Source: Rhodococcus rhodochrous (GTDB lineage Bacteria > Actinomycetota > Actinomycetes > Mycobacteriales > Mycobacteriaceae). Taken from it: 64,000 bases of DNA. Both the position numbers and the translations under genes were made by a program. Positions 30,093-37,677 of this stretch are shown here, one piece after another (within the stretch, counting starts at the first letter, position 1; every line of letters starts with the position of its first letter). The notes below the pieces were generated by a model. It had not been told where the DNA came from. It searched no databases and saw nothing but the letters and a program-made list of their open reading frames with translations. The stretch is from the NCBI RefSeq assembly GCF_014854695.1, contig NZ_CP027557.1, positions 2,108,001 to 2,172,000 on the forward strand, read 5' to 3'.

Positions 30093-32123
30093 ATGTTTGA
30101 CACCCACGTGAATCTACTTTCTGGAACCGTTCACACCGCACCTTCGCCTGCGACCTCTGGCGAAACGCTCATCCTGATGCCGGGAGATGACGCCCGCTTC
30201 GAGCCGAACATGCCCGTGACGCTGTGCCCGCCCGAAGTGTCACCACGCTTCGATAACTCGGAGATCGCCTACATAACGGCGGTTGAGGGGCGACAGCTGA
30301 CCCTCCTGCGCGCGCAGGAAGGGTCGCTCGCCATGCCGGTGGACGCGGGGTGGCAGGTGATCGCAGGGCTGACGGCGAAGAGCCTGACCGATATCGAGAC
30401 TGTGCTTGAAGGCAAGGCCGACCGCAGCGAGATCCCGGCACCCGTGGACATCAGCGGGAAGGCGGACAAGTCCTACGTGGACAGCCAGGACGGGCTCCTT
30501 GCGACTGCCATCGAAGGCAAGGTGGATAAACAGGCCGGCAAGAGCCTGAGCTCTAACGACTACACCAACGATGAGAAGGACAAGCTCTCCGGAATCGCTG
30601 CAGGAGCGACGCAGAACGTGCCAGACGCGGCGTTACGCGACCGTGCGACTCATACCGGCTCGCAACCAATTTCAAGCGTCACAGGGCTTCAGGGCGCGTT
30701 GGACGGTAAGGCAGCATCGAGTCATACCCACACGGCCGCCAACATCTCGAACTTTGATTCTGCCGTGAGTGCGAATGCAGACGTCGCGGCCAGCACGAGC
30801 GCCCGGCACACCCACAGCAATAAGACGGTCCTGGACAACACGACGGCGAGCTTCACGACGGGGGATAAGAGCAAACTCGACGGCATTGCTTCGGGTGCGA
30901 CGGCCAACGACACTGATGCGAACCTCAAGAGCCGGTCCAACCACACCGGTACGCAGGCCATATCGACCGTATCGGGACTGCAGACCGCACTCGATGGCAA
31001 GGCGGCCTCAGGCCATACGCACACCATCGCCAATGTCTCAGGGCTTCAAACTGCCCTCGACGCCAAGGTGGCAAGCACCCTGCTCGGAGCGAACAACGGC
31101 GTCGCCACCCTCGATGCAGGGGGCAAGGTGAACCAATCGCAGCTTCCGAGCATCACGATTACTGAGGTCTTCACGGTTGCTACCGAAGCGGCGATGGTCG
31201 CCCTGGTAGCCGATGAAGGTGACGTGGCGATACGCACCGATCTGAACAAGAGCTTCATCCATAATGGCGGCACCGCAGGCACCGCGGCTGATTGGTCAGA
31301 ACTCCTCACCCCAACTGCTGGGGTTTCAAGCGTGAACGGGCAGACGGGCGCGGTCACGGTGAGCGCCGTCCCTGGTGGGGGATCTGAAGGACAGGTCCTC
31401 AAGGTAGTCAGCGGCGTACCGGCATGGGGCGCGGATAACAACACCACCTACACCGCACCGTCTCAGGCCGAAGCAGAAGCCGGCACCGCGACCACTTCCC
31501 GCACCTTCACGGCGCAGCGGGTAAATCAAGCGATCCAAGCACTGGCTCCAGTGAAGTCAGTCGCAGGTAAGACGGGCGCAGTCACCCTGGCAAAAGCCGA
31601 CGTGGGACTTGGCAGCGTGGACAACACTGCGGATGCGGATAAGCCGATCAGCACGGCCACCCAGACGGCCCTGGACGGAAAAGCGAGCGCTACCCACACG
31701 CATACCGCAGCGCAGGTGACGGACTTCGAAACCGCAGTGAGTGCGAACACCAACGTCACCGCCAACACCGCAGCGCGACATTCACATAGCAATAAGACCG
31801 TGCTCGATGCGACAACGGCTTCGTTCCTAAGCGCGGACCGCACCAAGTTAGATGGCATCGCCACAGGGGCAACAGCGAACAGCGCGGATGCGACACTGCT
31901 CAATCGAGCGAATCACACGGGGACGCAGGCGATCTCCACGGTAACTGGTTTACAAACAGCGCTCGATGGCAAAGCGGCATCGAGTCACACCCATTCCATA
32001 GCCAACGTCACCAACCTGCAGACGGCTCTTGACGGCAAGGTGAATGGCACGGTGCGTATAACTGTCGGAACCACGGCACCCACGTCGCCAAGTGTGAACG
32101 ACCTTTGGGTGGATACGAACTAG
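30093..32123 (+). CDS. Tail fibre-like protein with repeated HTHT modules
   Basis: The 676-aa protein has a globular N-terminal domain (LLSGTVHTAPSPATSGETLI) followed by many repeats of the form LQxALDGKAASSHTH, with NHTGTQxIS and GDKSKLDGIASGATAN. These are typical of trimeric phage fibre shafts. Two larger blocks (about 30690-31060 and 31640-32020) are duplicates. It ends SPSVNDLWVDTN. The histidines may bind metal along the shaft. It is likely the receptor-binding fibre or its base. It lies between capsid and connector genes, an unusual place. Confidence 0.8.
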   Translation: MFDTHVNLLSGTVHTAPSPATSGETLILMPGDDARFEPNMPVTLCPPEVSPRFDNSEIAYITAVEGRQLTLLRAQEGSLAMPVDAGWQVIAGLTAKSLTDIETVLEGKADRSEIPAPVDISGKADKSYVDSQDGLLATAIEGKVDKQAGKSLSSNDYTNDEKDKLSGIAAGATQNVPDAALRDRATHTGSQPISSVTGLQGALDGKAASSHTHTAANISNFDSAVSANADVAASTSARHTHSNKTVLDNTTASFTTGDKSKLDGIASGATANDTDANLKSRSNHTGTQAISTVSGLQTALDGKAASGHTHTIANVSGLQTALDAKVASTLLGANNGVATLDAGGKVNQSQLPSITITEVFTVATEAAMVALVADEGDVAIRTDLNKSFIHNGGTAGTAADWSELLTPTAGVSSVNGQTGAVTVSAVPGGGSEGQVLKVVSGVPAWGADNNTTYTAPSQAEAEAGTATTSRTFTAQRVNQAIQALAPVKSVAGKTGAVTLAKADVGLGSVDNTADADKPISTATQTALDGKASATHTHTAAQVTDFETAVSANTNVTANTAARHSHSNKTVLDATTASFLSADRTKLDGIATGATANSADATLLNRANHTGTQAISTVTGLQTALDGKAASSHTHSIANVTNLQTALDGKVNGTVRITVGTTAPTSPSVNDLWVDTN

Positions 32124-32124
32124 T

Positions 32125-32850
32125 ATGTCCATATCTTTCGTAGGCGTAGCAACCGGTGATAATACGACGGCAATCCCAGTGCATAGGACGGGTGATCTAA
32201 TCCTTACCTTGGCGATGAACACTGGATCTAGCAGCAATTATCCGATATCTTCAGCGGGATATACTGAGGTTGCTTGGAATACTCTGAGCAGCCCATCCCC
32301 GGGAGTGCAAGCAGTGCTGGCGCATAAGGTGGCGGGTAGTGACAATGAATCAAATTCATGGCAGCATGCAACCTTCTTCTTGATCGCTGTATACCGTAAT
32401 GCTCGGTATGGCGGTATGAATATGGGTAATAACTCATCTTCAGCCACCATGAGCTGGGCACCTGTACGACTGGACGTCACTGATGGAACATCTTGGGGTG
32501 TTCGTATCGGTGCCCACCGAACAGCTACCGACCTTTTAAGCAGTGCCCTGACCGGATATGCGGTCCGGTCGGATCTCAATCATACTGCAATGCTCAGCGA
32601 CTCTGCAGGGGGCATCACGAACGGTGGCTTCACTCAAAACACATCCGTCAACGCAACTGGAGCAAATAGGACTTATAATATCGGGCTTATCTATACACCT
32701 GGCGAGCAGGTCGAGACATCAGGCCAGATAAAAGTATTCGACGGCTCCGAGTTTGCTCCCAAACCCGTCAAAGTCTGGAACGGCACCGAGTGGGTCACCA
32801 AGCCCGTCAAGCGCTGGGATGGTTCCAACTGGGTAGAGACGAACTACTAG
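32125..32850 (+). CDS. Tail fibre tip/receptor-binding-like protein
   Basis: The 241-aa protein is beta-rich and Ser/Asn/Gly-rich. It ends in three related motifs, KVFDGSEFAPKPVK, VWNGTEWVTKPVK and RWDGSNWVET, like the short repeats at the ends of phage fibres. It follows the fibre gene by one base. Its G+C looks lower than that of the neighbours, suggesting separate acquisition. Confidence 0.65.
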   Translation: MSISFVGVATGDNTTAIPVHRTGDLILTLAMNTGSSSNYPISSAGYTEVAWNTLSSPSPGVQAVLAHKVAGSDNESNSWQHATFFLIAVYRNARYGGMNMGNNSSSATMSWAPVRLDVTDGTSWGVRIGAHRTATDLLSSALTGYAVRSDLNHTAMLSDSAGGITNGGFTQNTSVNATGANRTYNIGLIYTPGEQVETSGQIKVFDGSEFAPKPVKVWNGTEWVTKPVKRWDGSNWVETNY

Positions 32851-33030
32851 CTGTTCATCTTTTCCTTGTATGAGTAGCGTAGGGACTGTCCGTCCTCGCG
32901 TGCATGACGCTGGGATCATATCTGTCTGGTAATCGGCGGCAGGCGGACGACATGTCTCAAAACCGACATGCGCGACAGAGTGTAGGCGTACGCTTAATCT
33001 GCTTCGTTGGCTCCAGGCGGGAGGCAAGTC

Positions 33031-33756
33031 ATGGCGGTAGAACGAATGACTATTGATGCGCTGGATGTAGAGGCAATCGTAGAGGCCCGTCGGCAGGGAT
33101 GGACAAAATGCGGCCCGGTCATTGTAGACAACGAAGGCGTCCTGCGGATGACGTTTGTGAGAGGGGATTTGGATTGGGAAGGGGTGGGGGTGGTATTGGA
33201 GGAGTACCTCAATCCACCCAGCTCTGCGGCGCGGAGTCCTCTATCTTCTCCCGTGCTCAATCTTCTTGCGCCAGGTCCGGCGACAGAGTCAATAGGAAAA
33301 CTCGCAGGCGCATTCGATCGTAAAGGCGAGATCTCGCCTGAGGACGCAAAACAGCGTAGCGATTATCTTGCGAACGTAGTAAAACTTAGCGGTCTACTTG
33401 TTAAGCAGGCAGAAAAGTGGCCGATAGTTGCATGGCTTGGTGTTGGCGCCGTGTTAGTGCTATCCGCTGCGTCAGCAGGTCTAATTTGGCTGTTGCTTGC
33501 TAAGTTGAATTCCAACAACTTTAATGGCAGCCATCTCGCATTGATAATATTCGCGCTGGCTCTGTTTGTGTCTGCTCCAGGTGTTCTATTGATCCTTGGT
33601 CGCCCATTGGCGGGAATTGACAGCTGGAACCCGGGCGGAATCTTGGCTAGCGATAAGCCTGCAGAAAAGAAGGATGAAAAAGAGCCGGAGAAGAAGGAGG
33701 GTCAGCAAACTGAAGATCCTCCTGAAGATCCTCCTGAAGATCCTCCCGCCAGTTGA
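33031..33756 (+). CDS. 241-aa two-span membrane cargo protein
   Basis: The start at 33031 is set by GGGAGG upstream. A soluble N-terminal domain (about 1-110) is followed by two hydrophobic segments (about 130-155 and 168-192), then a Lys/Glu tail ending in EDPPEDPPEDPPAS. The tail end is encoded by three 12-bp tandem repeats near 33713-33748. It lies in the late region but resembles no structural protein. Membrane location suggests a role in exclusion or lysogenic conversion. Confidence 0.55.
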   Translation: MAVERMTIDALDVEAIVEARRQGWTKCGPVIVDNEGVLRMTFVRGDLDWEGVGVVLEEYLNPPSSAARSPLSSPVLNLLAPGPATESIGKLAGAFDRKGEISPEDAKQRSDYLANVVKLSGLLVKQAEKWPIVAWLGVGAVLVLSAASAGLIWLLLAKLNSNNFNGSHLALIIFALALFVSAPGVLLILGRPLAGIDSWNPGGILASDKPAEKKDEKEPEKKEGQQTEDPPEDPPEDPPAS

Positions 33757-33941
33757 CACCCCTCCCACTTCGCCCCATATTGAAGCCATATGTTCGGCTC
33801 CACATCCTTTGCCTCCGCCCCTCTCGCCAGTTCATCGCTGGGGATCGTGCGTGAGTTGGGCGTGATCGCTACCCGCGCCACCCTCTTGACCCTCGGCCCC
33901 AAACAAACGATATTGAGGGCAGTTAAGAGGTAATCCATTGT

Positions 33942-34838
33942 ATGAGCACAACACTGAACGTCGAGTCCTTCAGCGAGATCAATATCCGGGAGCGGTCCAC
34001 GCTTGCCGAGGACGCAGAAGCCGGCTCGACGGTACTGACACTATCGAGCACGGAAGGCTACGTAGCCGGGGACATCTTGTACCTGGGCCACCTTAGCCGG
34101 GAGGGGTGCGAGAAGACCGTCATCGCGAGTGTTGACGATGCGACCACGGTGACACTGACGAACCCGACGACCTTGCCTCATGCGCGCTTCGAGCCCGTGA
34201 CCAGCGTGCTGGGCGATTTGATCCGTATCTACCGGGCCGTGAACGTGGATGGGGGCGTGCCCTCGACCGAGATGTTCGCTGTGCTTGCCACGCGCTCGAT
34301 CGACCCGGACCAGTTGAGTACCTACTTCACTGACTCCCAGGGCAGCTCCAACTACTGGTACCGCTTCACGTACTTCAACGCGGCCACGATGGACGAGACT
34401 TCGCTCAACGATTCGATCCCGGTCCGCGGCGATGACTTTGGCCATTACGCGAGCCTGACCGAGATCCGGCGCGAAGCAGGCTTTGAGAACGCCACGAACC
34501 TGTCTGACGTGGTGGTGGACCAGAAGCGCCGGGCTGCGGAGAGCGAGGTCAACACTGCGCTGTCCAGTGCCTACACGACACCCTTCGACCCAGTACCGGA
34601 GATCATCCGCACCCTGACCATCCAGCTGGCAGCCGGCTACTTGCTCCAGTACGCGTACGGAGAACGATCCGCAGCGGCCAGCGTGAAGTTGAAGGACGCC
34701 CGGACGCAGATGGAAGCACTGCAGAACCGCGACCAGACGATCACAGATGAAACTGGTAACTCGATTGCCGGTGATGGCATTTCGTATTGGCCAGGCGAGA
34801 ATGAGCCCCGTGCCTTCACGATGGACCAGAGGTTCTAG
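33942..34838 (+). CDS. Head-tail connector-like protein
   Basis: The 298-aa protein has a beta-rich N-terminal half (EAGSTVLTLSSTEGYVAGDI). Its helical C-terminal half (VVVDQKRRAAESEVNTALSS, then the PEIIRTLTIQLAAGYLL block) resembles DUF1320/Mu gp36-type connectors. It precedes a gpG-like gene, as in Mu-type and related gene orders. The N-terminal domain is an extra module. Confidence 0.7.
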   Translation: MSTTLNVESFSEINIRERSTLAEDAEAGSTVLTLSSTEGYVAGDILYLGHLSREGCEKTVIASVDDATTVTLTNPTTLPHARFEPVTSVLGDLIRIYRAVNVDGGVPSTEMFAVLATRSIDPDQLSTYFTDSQGSSNYWYRFTYFNAATMDETSLNDSIPVRGDDFGHYASLTEIRREAGFENATNLSDVVVDQKRRAAESEVNTALSSAYTTPFDPVPEIIRTLTIQLAAGYLLQYAYGERSAAASVKLKDARTQMEALQNRDQTITDETGNSIAGDGISYWPGENEPRAFTMDQRF

Positions 34839-34840
34839 CG

Positions 34841-35320
34841 ATGGCTGATGCAACCCGCGTCCATATCAACATCTCGGGGGACAAGGATGTCGTGGCCATG
34901 CTCGAGAGCGTGGGGCTGGAAGTCAAGGACATGCAGCCCGCCATGCAGGACGTGGGGAAGTACCTCAAGGGGTTCTTCTCGGGTGAGGTGTTTGCTTCGC
35001 GCGGTGGGGCGATCGGTGAGCGGTGGCCGCGCCTGAGCACCAAGTACGCGGCATGGAAAGCACGGAAGTACCCCGGACGTCCAGTGCTCGTACGTACGGG
35101 AGTTATGCAGAAGTCCTTCACGTACAAGTCTAAACCGCTGCAGGTGACGATCAGCAACAAGGCAGCGCACTTCGTGTACCACCAAAGCGATGCCCCACGG
35201 ACGCTCATTCCATATCGCCCCATGATGAAAGTGGAAGACGGGGATGAGCGCTACCAGCAGATCGTACGCATCATCAATAGCCGCCTGGCGCAGACGATTA
35301 AAGAGAAGGGAGGTGCCTAG
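34841..35320 (+). CDS. Phage virion morphogenesis protein (Mu gpG-like)
   Basis: The 159-aa protein resembles the gpG virion morphogenesis family: FASRGGAIGERWPRLSTKYA, VLVRTGVMQKSFTYK and the YHQSDAPRTLIPYRPMM block. Members act in head completion or tail attachment. It follows the connector gene by 2 nt. Confidence 0.85.
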   Translation: MADATRVHINISGDKDVVAMLESVGLEVKDMQPAMQDVGKYLKGFFSGEVFASRGGAIGERWPRLSTKYAAWKARKYPGRPVLVRTGVMQKSFTYKSKPLQVTISNKAAHFVYHQSDAPRTLIPYRPMMKVEDGDERYQQIVRIINSRLAQTIKEKGGA

Positions 35321-35830
35321 ATGTATGAAGAAACTACGCAACGAATACTCGACCTGATGAAGCAAACCTTCGGTACCCATGAAGGCGGTGGGCCATTCAA
35401 AGAGTTCTATGACGGCGACCCCGACGAGATCCCGGCGTTCAACCTGCCCTGCATCGTGGTGGACCAAACCAACGATGACACCGACAAAGGGGCGTGGGGC
35501 CAGGACGACGTGACGGACACGATCATGATCAAGGTGATCTTCAATAAGGCGGACGACTGGACCGCGAACATCGACCCGAATGACCTGACCTCCCGCAAGA
35601 TCCGCCGCATCATCGCTGCTCGTGACCCAAAGACGGGCCGGTACCTACCCAACACCGTGAAAGGTGCCTTGCGGGCTATGGGAACGAAGGGACTTACGGC
35701 AGTAGGCGGGAACTTGTCCGTGGAGTACGGCATGGTGCCCCGCGTGAATGGGGACAAGGGACTTCTCACTCAAGAAGGCTGGGTGCGCTTCACGATTGAG
35801 TACCCGGTTGATGTCGAGGAGGCGGCGTAG
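35321..35830 (+). CDS. Tail terminator/minor tail-like protein
   Basis: The 169-aa protein has mixed alpha/beta character with a conserved-looking FNLPCIVVDQTNDDTDKG segment. By position (after gpG-like, before the tail tube) it is the likely tail terminator or neck protein. It has no clear sequence signature. GGAGGT precedes the ATG. Confidence 0.6.
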   Translation: MYEETTQRILDLMKQTFGTHEGGGPFKEFYDGDPDEIPAFNLPCIVVDQTNDDTDKGAWGQDDVTDTIMIKVIFNKADDWTANIDPNDLTSRKIRRIIAARDPKTGRYLPNTVKGALRAMGTKGLTAVGGNLSVEYGMVPRVNGDKGLLTQEGWVRFTIEYPVDVEEAA

Positions 35831-35868
35831 CTATTTACGTATCTAGCAATATCCATATATTGAGTGAC

Positions 35869-36018
35869 ATGAGTAAGAAGACTCCCACGAAACCAGAGCA
35901 AGAGCTTGTGCCGTACTTCGTTCCCGGTATCGGGCAGATTGAAGCACGAGACCTTGCAGACCTGGAAGACAAAGTAAAGCAGCTCGAAGAGCAAGAGGTA
36001 GGTGATGGCGACATTTGA
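35869..36018 (+). CDS. 49-aa hypothetical protein
   Basis: A short gene overlapping the start of the tail tube gene. It begins MSKKTPTKPEQELVPYFVPG and ends in a coiled coil (ARDLADLEDKVKQLEEQE). Upstream lies CCATATATTGAG, a sequence also found before the 41240 gene. Possibly a small structural or regulatory late protein. Confidence 0.55.
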   Translation: MSKKTPTKPEQELVPYFVPGIGQIEARDLADLEDKVKQLEEQEVGDGDI

Positions 36019-36967
36019 TCCATATATCGGTAGGCGAGACGCCGTAGGTCTCGGCATTGAAACAACCCCAGGGACGGCAGTAGCCCCACAGGTATGGCTG
36101 CGCTGGCTAGACCAGCCGCTCAACCCACGCACGGAAGTACTCGAAAACGAGAGCGCCATGGGCGTGGTGGACCGCGTGAACGACAGCGAAGTAGCAAGCG
36201 CCTGGGTAGAAGGAACGCTCGGCGGCAAGGTAACCGATAGCGGTGTGGGTTACCTGCTCCTTGGCATCTTCGGCGAGGTCAGTACCGGAACGGTATCGAG
36301 CGGCATCTATCCGCACACCTTCGCCGTGAACCAAAGCTCGATCCCGAAGACCCTCACTATTGCCCAGAGTGGTCCTGCAGGAGCGAAGCGCCATAGCTAC
36401 GGAACCGTTGACACCTTCGAGCTCACCGCTGAGGAGAAGGGCTGGGTGCAGGTCTCGTGCGCGGTGAAGGCACGTACCGGAGTGTCGAGCACCGAGACGC
36501 CGGCTATCGCACCGGAGAAGGAGTTCACCAGCAAGAACATCGTCCTCAAGCTAGCCGCTACGGTCGGGAACCTGAGCGGCGCGGCCCCGGTGAAAGCACG
36601 CAGCCTCACCCTGACCATCGAGCGTCCAAGCGAACAGTTCGATGCACTGGGAACCAACAACGAGCCGGAGTTCGACCGAGGGACCTTCGAGGCGCGCGGT
36701 GAGTTCGTGGTGCGCCACACCACCGACCAGCACGAGACGGACATGCTCGCAAACACCGTCAAGGCGCTGAGTATCGCCCTGACGAACGACACCACCAGCC
36801 TGACCTTCACGGCGAGCAAGGTGCGCTTCCGCGAGATTGACACTGATCGGAGTCGGGACAACGTAGTGACTCAGACGGTGCAGTTCTTCTGCGAGTTCGA
36901 CACCGCAACGAACAAGTCGATCGACGCAGTGCTGCGAAACGCGACCGCGTCATACGTCGCCGCCTAG
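36005..36967 (+). CDS. Major tail tube protein
   Basis: The 320-aa protein resembles phage tail tube proteins with an extra Ig-like C-terminal part: IGRRDAVGLGIETTPGTAVA at the start, LGGKVTDSGVGYLLLGIFGE and a beta-rich remainder. It lies just before the tail assembly chaperone genes. The length is somewhat above plain tail tubes. Confidence 0.85.
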   Translation: MATFDPYIGRRDAVGLGIETTPGTAVAPQVWLRWLDQPLNPRTEVLENESAMGVVDRVNDSEVASAWVEGTLGGKVTDSGVGYLLLGIFGEVSTGTVSSGIYPHTFAVNQSSIPKTLTIAQSGPAGAKRHSYGTVDTFELTAEEKGWVQVSCAVKARTGVSSTETPAIAPEKEFTSKNIVLKLAATVGNLSGAAPVKARSLTLTIERPSEQFDALGTNNEPEFDRGTFEARGEFVVRHTTDQHETDMLANTVKALSIALTNDTTSLTFTASKVRFREIDTDRSRDNVVTQTVQFFCEFDTATNKSIDAVLRNATASYVAA

Positions 36968-37031
36968 TTTCGATATTGACCGAAGATATAACCCCTGCGA
37001 TACTGGGGTTATATTTAATTGGAGAAGTTTG

Positions 37032-37361
37032 ATGTCACGATTTGATTTGAAAGTACGCGTTAGCCTGGAAGGTCTTGCAGACGGGTGGACGAAAGACCAC
37101 TACCTTGAGTTCGCTTCGTTTAGTGCGGCTGACTCACTTGATTCCGGCGATGAACTGAAGGGCATCAAGGACGAAGACACCCGCGGGATGATTGAGGTCT
37201 TCAAGAAGTACGCCAAGAAGCAGTTCGCAGGCGGCAAGGTGCTCGTAGCCGGCGAGACCGTCGACGCAGAAGTAGACGACCTGGAAGCCCTTCCGGCGCC
37301 AGTTATTACGAACATCTTTACTGTGGTCTCTCGCAGTGAGTTCTCGAACCCAAAAGCATAG
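37032..37361 (+). CDS. Tail assembly chaperone G (short product)
   Basis: The 109-aa protein is acidic and lies between the tail tube and tape measure genes, the constant position of the G chaperone in siphoviruses. Near its 3' end C-CCA-AAA occurs in frame, followed two codons later by the stop TAG. The ATG at 37032 is preferred over the TTG just before it; GGAGAAG lies upstream. Confidence 0.85.
   Translation: MSRFDLKVRVSLEGLADGWTKDHYLEFASFSAADSLDSGDELKGIKDEDTRGMIEVFKKYAKKQFAGGKVLVAGETVDAEVDDLEALPAPVITNIFTVVSRSEFSNPKA
37349..37355 (+). promoter_or_regulatory. -1 ribosomal frameshift site CCCAAAA
   Basis: The heptamer reads C CCA AAA in the G frame, an exact X-XXY-YYZ slippery site. Slipping by -1 joins G to an open frame that runs without stop to 37624. 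Confidence 0.85.
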
Positions 37362-37624
37362 CTGATCAGGAGCTTGCGCAACGGGCCGAAGAGAAGCAGG
37401 CCCACTACCGCGACCTGATCGTTCACGAACTGACGTCCCAGATTCCGGGTGATGTGATTGATGAGATGGTTCTCTACCGGTATCGGCAAGAGTTCCATCT
37501 TTCATATGTCGAGGCGCTCAACGAACCGCAAGCGGCAATCGAGCATGCCATGCTTGTATGGGAACTTGAGCGGGATAAGCGGCGCATTGATAATGCGCGT
37601 CAGGAATCCGCTAAGGCAGTGTGA
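37355..37624 (+). CDS. Tail assembly chaperone T extension (frameshift product GT)
   Basis: In the -1 frame after the slippery site there are 89 codons (SIADQELAQRAEEKQAHYRD onward, ending ARQESAKAV). The fused GT product would be 197 residues from 37032. T domains recruit the tail tube onto the G-coated tape measure. No ribosome site supports independent translation. The ATG-initiated frames nearby are shadows. Confidence 0.85.
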   Translation, partial: SIADQELAQRAEEKQAHYRDLIVHELTSQIPGDVIDEMVLYRYRQEFHLSYVEALNEPQAAIEHAMLVWELERDKRRIDNARQESAKAV

Positions 37625-37677
37625 TAAATTGGGCTTTAGAGGGGAGATTGTAACCGAATCTCCAATAAATAGCGGAC

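Noticed and set aside
30690-32040. Repeated short sequences resembling a repeat array
   Set aside because: They are in-frame protein repeats (DGKA...HTHT) of a tail fibre. Spacing and sequence do not fit CRISPR, and no CRISPR array was found in the window.
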